Origin: Heterohyrax brucei | Taxonomy: Eukaryota > Chordata > Mammalia > Hyracoidea > Procaviidae | Length of the DNA stretch: 64,000 nucleotides | Direction: 5' to 3' | Assembly (NCBI GenBank): GCA_028571685.1 | Contig: CM053146.1 | Coordinates: forward strand, 63,335,431-63,399,430 | In this document: positions 58,110 to 64,000 of the stretch, piece by piece | Layout: each line of letters starts with the position of its first letter | How positions within the stretch are numbered: the first letter of the stretch is position 1 | Position numbers and translations under genes: made by a program | The notes under the pieces: model-generated | Seen by the model: the letters and a program-made list of their open reading frames with translations, nothing else | The model's database searches: none | What the model was told of the DNA's origin: nothing

Positions 58110-58580
58110 AGCTAAACAACGCTAAGACAAAGATGTAGAGTCCAAGACGTAGGGGAAATGCAGGTCGAGAACACTGCTGCAAGACCAGACTCGATGGTCC
58201 GACTCGATGGTCCGACAGCCTCGAGGGTCCTGTGAAGACATGGGCCCTGGAATCGCTGCTATCCTGGAACTGAAACCAGCTCTTCAGACAAAAACTAGAA
58301 TGGACTATGAGACATAGAATGATGCCAGTGCTGGGTGCACTTCATGGCTTAAGTACGTGTATGAGGCTGTCTGACTCCTCTCTGTAGGTTAGAGGGGAAG
58401 GTGGAGAGGAGGGGACAAGTGGTGACTGAATGAATACCGAAAGTACAGAGTAGAAAGGAGTAGAGTGTTGTCATAGGGGGCAGAGAGCATAGAGGTGTGT
58501 GTTCTGGGTTTTAGATGTCAAGTGGACTTAGACTGTAAACTTTCACTTCATCGCATTTGAAAAAAAAAGAAAGAAACCAG
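58110..58580 (+). mobile_element. Retroposon 3'-end-like family, copy c
   Basis: AACTGAAACCAGCTCTTCAG, GAATGGACTATGAGACATAG and GTGGACTTAGACTGTAAACT, followed by an A run. It is related by eye to the ends at 15765 and 23190. A 13-bp tandem, ACTCGATGGTCCG, lies at about 58188-58214. Confidence 0.4.
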
Positions 58581-59499
58581 GAAAAATGAAGGATGCTGAT
58601 ATGTACATCCTAGAAGCCAGCACAGCTTCGGTGATTGCATCCGCAATAATTTACCCTAAGTTCTCCAGTATCAGAAGATTGAAGAGACAGTTATTGGTAG
58701 TACATGAGTGCTTTCTTTGTTTGACATTTCTTTTCCCTTCGCTTTGAACTTACCATGTAATGTCCTAGCGTCTTCTGACACTCACACACCTGTTTAGCCA
58801 GTAAAGCGGTAGAATGCTCCACACAACTTCCCCAATGAGGGATCAGCAATGATCCTGGGACAACCTGATGTTAGAAGCATGGCTTACACTCAAATTGGTT
58901 CTTTTTTGATTAATTGGCCAAATTTATCCAGAGTTAGTCCTTAAGCCTTTGAGTAATGTGCAGCTTTTTTCAGCTCTTCTCAGTAGGAATAAGTAAATCT
59001 TGTCTGGATTTTTGTTACTGAGGTTTCCCGTGAGAGAAACTGTTCTGACTTTTTCATGAGGTAAGCTATAAGAATGTATCAGATTTATAACAGCAGGAAG
59101 AAAAGTTTATGGACATTAGGCAATTTCTTTTTTATTTGAAAGTATATCCAGTTCAAGTAGAGCCAGACTTAACTCTGAAGGACACTTCCATACCAATTTG
59201 CCTGGGATATACCATAAGTGTGAGTGTGAATTTAGATCCTTTCCTCCATATTTTATCACTTGTGTGGGGGTACAATGCTAATTGCTGAGAACACAAGGTG
59301 TTTTAGGATATAGATCCTGGCCTTAAAGGGAGAATGTCAGTGTTACCTGATGGAAAAAGAGCTACTTCCTTAGTGGGTGGTATTGCTAGCAACAATCTCT
59401 GATATTTTGTTTTTAGAAATATCTGCTATAAGCTTTTAGGCTTTATGAAGAATTTTTTTGGCCATACTTGTATGGTAGGAGAAATTGACTTGCTTTGTA

Positions 59500-59655
59500 G
59501 TCTGGTGGTGTGGTTCACTGCTCCAGCTGCTAACCAAAAGGTCAGCAGTTCAGGTCTGCCAGATGCTCCTTGGAAACTCTGTGGGGCAGTTCTACTCTGT
59601 CCTCTAGGGTCACTGTGAGTCAGAGTAGACTCAGCAGCTGTGGGTTTGGCTTTGT
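59500..59655 (+). mobile_element. AfroSINE-type SINE
   Basis: CTGGTGGTGTGGTTCACTGC, GCTGCTAACCAAAAGGTCAG, TCCTTGGAAACTCTGTGGGG and GGGTCACTGTGAGTCAGAGT. Confidence 0.92.
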
Positions 59656-60044
59656 AGCTGTATATTTTTGTTCCTAATAATTATTCTGATGTGTGGATTG
59701 ATCTGATTATGAGCGTCCACTTCAAAAATAGTATTTGCTTTGGAATGGGAGTGGTCAGTGTATAGACACTTGGTACTCAGTTGCCATATGTTAAGGAGAT
59801 GGATTTGAGGGCTGCCAAAGTGAGTTTCCAGCTCTGAAAATCTGTGTTGGCCTGAACTTGATTTGTATATAAATATTGTCTAGCTAATACAAAACTATCA
59901 AGACATAAATCCAGCACAGTTGCTTCTGTTTGTGTTGTATATATACACATGTTTATAAGCCAAGATTTACAGAAACATCAAAATTATTTATTCATATTTA
60001 TCAGTCCTAAAACTTAATGATACCAACAGTCATTGATAGCTCTG

Positions 60045-60545
60045 TCGTCTAGTACTGCTGTAATGGAAATACCACAAGTAGATAGTTTCTTCGCAGTCCA
60101 GTAAGCTACAACTTCAGATTCAAGGCATCAGCTCTAGGGAAAGGCTTTGTCTCTTTGTTGGCTCTGGAGGAAGGTATTCATGATGCATCAGTTTTCCCTT
60201 GGTAGGGGAGAATCACAGCACAGGAACTTCAGGTACAATGGACATGCTGTGCTCCCAGCACTGTCTTCTTGGTGGTTTAAGTTTCCTGGGTCTCTCTGCT
60301 CACATCTCTCTTTTATTTTTCAAAAGAGATAGGCTTACGACACTGTCCAGTGGTGTAGACCTCATCAGTGTAACTGTTGCCAGTCCACGTTATTAAATCG
60401 TAGTGATAGAATTTACAACACGTAGGAAGATTCCATCAAATGACAAAAAGGGAGAAAATCATACAGTACTCAGAATCATAGCCCAGACAAATTGATACAC
60501 ACGTATTTTGGGGGGGCACACTTCAAAACATGACAGTTGATATTC
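60045..60545 (-). mobile_element. MaLR (MLT1-like) LTR, antisense, nearly complete
   Basis: GTCTAGTACTGCTGTAATGG, GTTGGCTCTGGAGGAAGGT, TTTTTCAAAAGAGATAGGCT, GATAGAATTTACAACACGTA and TTTTGGGGGGGCACACTTCA give the antisense order of a MaLR LTR, with no internal coding region. It is a solo LTR by appearance. Confidence 0.6.
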
Positions 60546-63007
60546 ATATTTTAGGAGTGATTGATCTCTGATACGAAGTATGAAAAACATCAAGATATCC
60601 TTACAGTGTTCTTCATTAACTCTTCCTCAAGTCAGAATCTCAAGTCATAGGGTCTCAGGGTTAGAGTAGACTTCAAAATTTGTTTTGCTCAATCAGCTAC
60701 CTAATGCATGAATCCTTGTAGAGTTTCCATACATTGTAGTTGCATCATGTGTTTGAACCCAGGGGAACAGGGGGCTCACTCCTTCATGAAGATAGTTGGC
60801 ATGACATGAAAAGGCAAGAAAGACAAGCCCTCAGGAGCTCATCTTGCTTAAGAATGGTGCTGTTAGAGAAGATCAGTTCAGCTCTAGATCCAGCCTCTTG
60901 GACCACTCCTAGCCGTTTAATAATGCCCAGGCAGAACCATCCTCATTAAAATACATCTGTTGCAAAGATGGGCAGCAGGCTGCTGTATGACCTCATCACC
61001 AGCATTCGCTTTCAGCTGCCTATCTCTTATAATCCCCTTTGAAAATATTTTCCTTCCAAATTTCATAGTTCAGCCAGTGGCTGACCTCAAATACCACGTG
61101 CTTTGACAAGTGTGCATGATGCTTGTCCTTTGTAGGTGTAGCCTGCGAGTTCTTCAGTGAAGATTATCGTCAACATAGCATCATGAAATGTTAAAGAACA
61201 GTGAACTGTCGTGTTCACAGTATTTTAGAATTAAAAAGATAATGTTACTTGGAAGCTGGATATTCTGTTATTCTTAATATTAAGTAATTCAACCCAGTTA
61301 TCAGTCCAAAGTGTTTATTTTCTATTGCTTTGGTCCAGTTTGACAATTTTTACTACTTGAAGAATTTTAGCTATTCCTTTTAGAAAAGATCCCTCGCCTT
61401 TGCTTTAAATGTAATAATTGCTCAGGGTCTATATTTATGGCCACATTTATTTTCAGGGAAAAAAAAAAAACTTTTGCCAATGCCAAGTATATATTCCCAA
61501 GACAATATGGCTGTCATTGTTAATTAAAATAGTTCTGCAATCTGTAACATGATTCTTGTATTTTCTTCATCATGCTGAACATTTTCCAAGTTGAAGCCTA
61601 ATGAGCTTTTCTGTTGGTAATAGCTGATCTATGTGGGTGCCTGGGATTTTTTTTTTCCACCCTCAATTCCAAAGATGTTTCTTGCCTTTATTGTGCTTAA
61701 ATTTAAAAGCTGGATAAAGTATGGTTACTCCCAAGTTGGATTATAAAATAAATGCTCCAGAGGCCACAAGCTGTGGATGGATAGTGGGAACACCTTACCA
61801 CTAAAGAAGATGCTAGAACTCATGTGCTCAAGATTGGCTTGCTCAAGATAATTAAATCGTGTTTCTAAGCTGGGGAATGAGAGGTTTGTATCACTGAGCA
61901 TCCTGAAAGCATAGTTTTAATAGATTATAGAGATTGTAGATATTGCCCAAAACTTCAGGGCTTGCCTTTCAATGCAGTAAATGTCTCCAAACTATCACAC
62001 ACCTCTTACCGTGGTATGAAATTAACACTGGTTTGAAATACTAAAAAGTAACCTTTGTTCTTTAATAATAATAGACTTTGTTCACGTAACTGCTATAGTT
62101 ATAGTATTTCCAGTTTTGCAACTGATTATGTGTCCATATGGAAAAGTAAAATATTGCTATGCTGTTTAGTTTGAAATTTTTGGATACCAGCAGTGGTTTC
62201 CAGACACTATACAGAACATGAAATTAGGCATTTTCCCTGTCTGGTGATTAGTTCCATATTTCCAGTTAGATGATAAATTACTGAGAAAATGATAGTCGTG
62301 CACTAAGGAAGGGTATTGATGGGCCAGGATAAAGTTTAGCAGACCAGCAAAACATTCTGGCAAGAACTGGTCTCATAGAATAAATAGCAGGAGCTTGGTG
62401 GCCATACTTCCAGCCTGTATGTGCCGTTACAGGATGAAATGATATGCTAACATGTCCATTTGGCCTAATTAATATGCCTCACAAATGGGCTTTACTGGGC
62501 CACTAGCATTGTCAGGAGCAGCATAGATGATTTTCAGAAATCTAGTAATTCTCCCAGTTTCTGGCCCAGTCAGTAAGGAACCCTGTCACTTGGTACACAT
62601 TATAAAACAGTGACATCAAACACAGTCTCTTTCATTCCCACTGTGTTATTTGGTGAACATTTCAAACCATAAAATTGGTAATGAAAAATAAAGTGACAAA
62701 AAAAGTTGTAATTGGTTTTAAGACAAATCATTTATTTTAAATGAACCACTTGTTAATTCATACTCAAAGACTGTTCAACCAAAAAGAGCATTGAGAATCC
62801 TGCTGTGCCCCTTGTATTATACAATAGAAACAGAGGACTAGAGAGTAGCCCGAGCGAGAGAGTATCCAAGTCAGGCTCCTAATGTGAGACAGTTCTTACT
62901 TCCCTGCCTTGCCTCTGTCCTGGCCTGACCTTCACCAGGCCACCAGGGAATGCTAAATAGGAAGGGAATCTGGAGTGGGAATTCTGATTTTCAAATGTCA
63001 TTTCTGT

Positions 63008-63052
63008 GTGTGGGGTGGGGTGGGGGGGGGGGTGTGTGTTTGTGTGTGTTTA
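63008..63052. repeat. G-rich/GT low-complexity tract
   Basis: GTGTGGGGTGGGGTGGGGGG followed by more G and a TGTGTTTGTGTG stretch. Several G runs of four or more lie close together. Confidence 0.85.
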
Positions 63053-64000
63053 TCATCAAAAAGGAAAAGGAAGGTGGTACCTACAATATCCTTTACTCTT
63101 TGAATTTCTCCGGAAAGTACAGCAGATACCTTGAACTTTGCCACTGGCCCGGTCATATCAAACTGCTGATTGGGTTTAAGCATAAAGCTTCAGTTTGCTT
63201 AGAAAGCATGTAAAATGAGTTTTAGTTTTGTATTTCAAGATACAGCCTTGAGTATGAAAAGATTCAACCTCGTAAGTGGACTGTGACCTTTTATTCTGAG
63301 GTATTTGTTACTGAATGCTGAGCAAAACAAGGTAGTCAGAGGGGGAAACTGAGGAGGCCACGTGCAGAAACACCTTTCATAGGGATATTGGGGCACAGGA
63401 AGAAACCTAAGAAGCTGATATCTAGCAGACGTCAGGCCGGGTCCCTTAAACTCTGCAGTTCCTCTGTCTGTCTCATTCCCCACAGCTTGAGGTTGCTGGA
63501 TGTTTTGCCTTTAAGCTTTGGCTGCTACCAGGTAACTAGTTTGAAGACAGTACAGTTTCAAGGTAATGAATGATTTCCTGAAACATGCAGAAGCCCACTA
63601 TGAATATGTAACTTGAGTGACTTTTTGTCAGGTAAATCTCTGTGGTTGTGTAAATGGCAGAGGCTGAAGTAACCTGAAGAATGTCCAGGGTGGTAGAGCC
63701 ATTGCCCATGCTGCCGTCCTCTGCCCCCTTTGTGGAGATTTGTTGACAGGGATTCTCTGAGGAGGGTTTCCTGTTCTGCAACCTGTTCTCTTTTACAAAC
63801 ACTTGTCTAACAAAGGGAACCAGTGTTTCCATTCCGTGCAGGTGATTCCCAGGCAGCATTTCTGAATTATAAGCTTATTTGTCTTCTGTGTAAATTCCTT
63901 TGCAGGGCATAGGACTATTTGACTAATGCTGTCATTAATCCTCTCAAGTAACCATGAAGGTTTAGAATTACCTAGAATGGAGAAAGAGATGTTGAAATGC

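Larger units (their letters stand above)
1..64000 (+). other. PKP4: PKP4 gene, internal segment (gene span, partial at both ends)
   Basis: The eight + strand exons listed separately read as one continuous plakophilin-4 (p0071) coding segment. It runs from the head domain, at about residue 82 of the roughly 1190-residue family protein, into the second armadillo region near residue 637. Splice phases at consecutive junctions are 2, 1, 1, 0, 1, 1, 2, 0, 1, and all agree. No stop or frameshift falls inside any exon. Plakophilin-4 is known as a junctional and cytoplasmic armadillo protein that binds cadherins, plakoglobin and desmoplakin and helps regulate RhoA in cytokinesis. The promoter, start codon, remaining armadillo repeats and C-terminal PDZ ligand are outside the window. 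Identification rests on remembered family sequence, without a database search. Confidence 0.95.
55773..64000 (+). other. PKP4: PKP4 intron (5' part), at least 8.2 kb, phase 1
   Basis: Starts GTATGT. It contains AfroSINEs at 56056-56222 and 59500-59655, L2-like and L1-like fragments, a MaLR-type LTR (60045-60545) and a G-rich tract at 63008-63052. No plakophilin coding sequence was found to 64000. Nothing is recognised in 58590-59495, 60550-62825 or 63060-64000. Confidence 0.85.

Noticed and set aside
55773..64000. Search for the next PKP4 exon (expected to begin GVLWNLSS)
   Set aside because: No frame in this interval carries that armadillo sequence. The exon must lie beyond the window.
1..64000. 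tRNA genes suggested by tRNA-like SINE heads
   Set aside because: The AfroSINE and MIR heads keep only decayed promoter-like boxes and no cloverleaf or anticodon stem I could support.
1..64000. A novel multi-gene or defence-type system
   Set aside because: Outside PKP4 exons everything with coding character is a fossil transposon. There are no gene clusters, CRISPR-like arrays or conserved operon-type layouts.

Overview
This window is mammalian nuclear DNA, almost certainly from an afrotherian and most like elephant. It is dominated by interspersed repeats: about seventeen tRNA-derived AfroSINE-type copies, RTE-class LINEs with the matching 3' end, L1, L2, MIR, MaLR/ERVL-type LTRs, hAT (MER5-like) and mariner remnants. 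The species assignment rests on recognising the AfroSINE and RTE families and is an inference.

The only gene I can support is an internal part of PKP4 (plakophilin-4/p0071, an armadillo protein of the p120-catenin family) on the + strand. Eight coding exons are visible: 5438-5472, 33507-33638, 33746-33936, 36708-37260, 42540-42728, 44341-44560, 54381-54513 and 55559-55772. They join in one open frame of 1667 nt (about 555 codons) with consistent splice phases. They cover the N-terminal head after the coiled coil, plus the first armadillo repeats. The first exons, promoter and 5' UTR lie upstream. The remaining armadillo repeats and the PDZ-binding C-terminus lie downstream.

Layout: 1-5437 is the end of an upstream intron (RTE, L2, L1, LTR, mariner, AfroSINE and MIR remnants). 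5473-33506 is a 28 kb repeat-packed intron with three long antisense RTE LINEs. 33507-37260 is a compact exon cluster, including a 107-bp intron. 37261-44340 holds two introns and two exons. 44561-54380 is a 9.8 kb GC-AG intron containing another long antisense RTE. 54381-55772 carries the first armadillo exons. 55773-64000 is the start of another large intron. The next exon was not found.

No operon, CRISPR, tRNA, rRNA or new multi-gene system is present. The most interesting observations are two mariner-derived elements that share one rearrangement giving roughly 180-bp inverted arms, direct evidence here that AfroSINEs share a 3' end with the RTE LINE, and three unusual splice signals in PKP4: a GC donor, a TAGTAG tandem acceptor, and a weak donor on a 107-bp intron. 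Repeat edges were judged by eye and are approximate.
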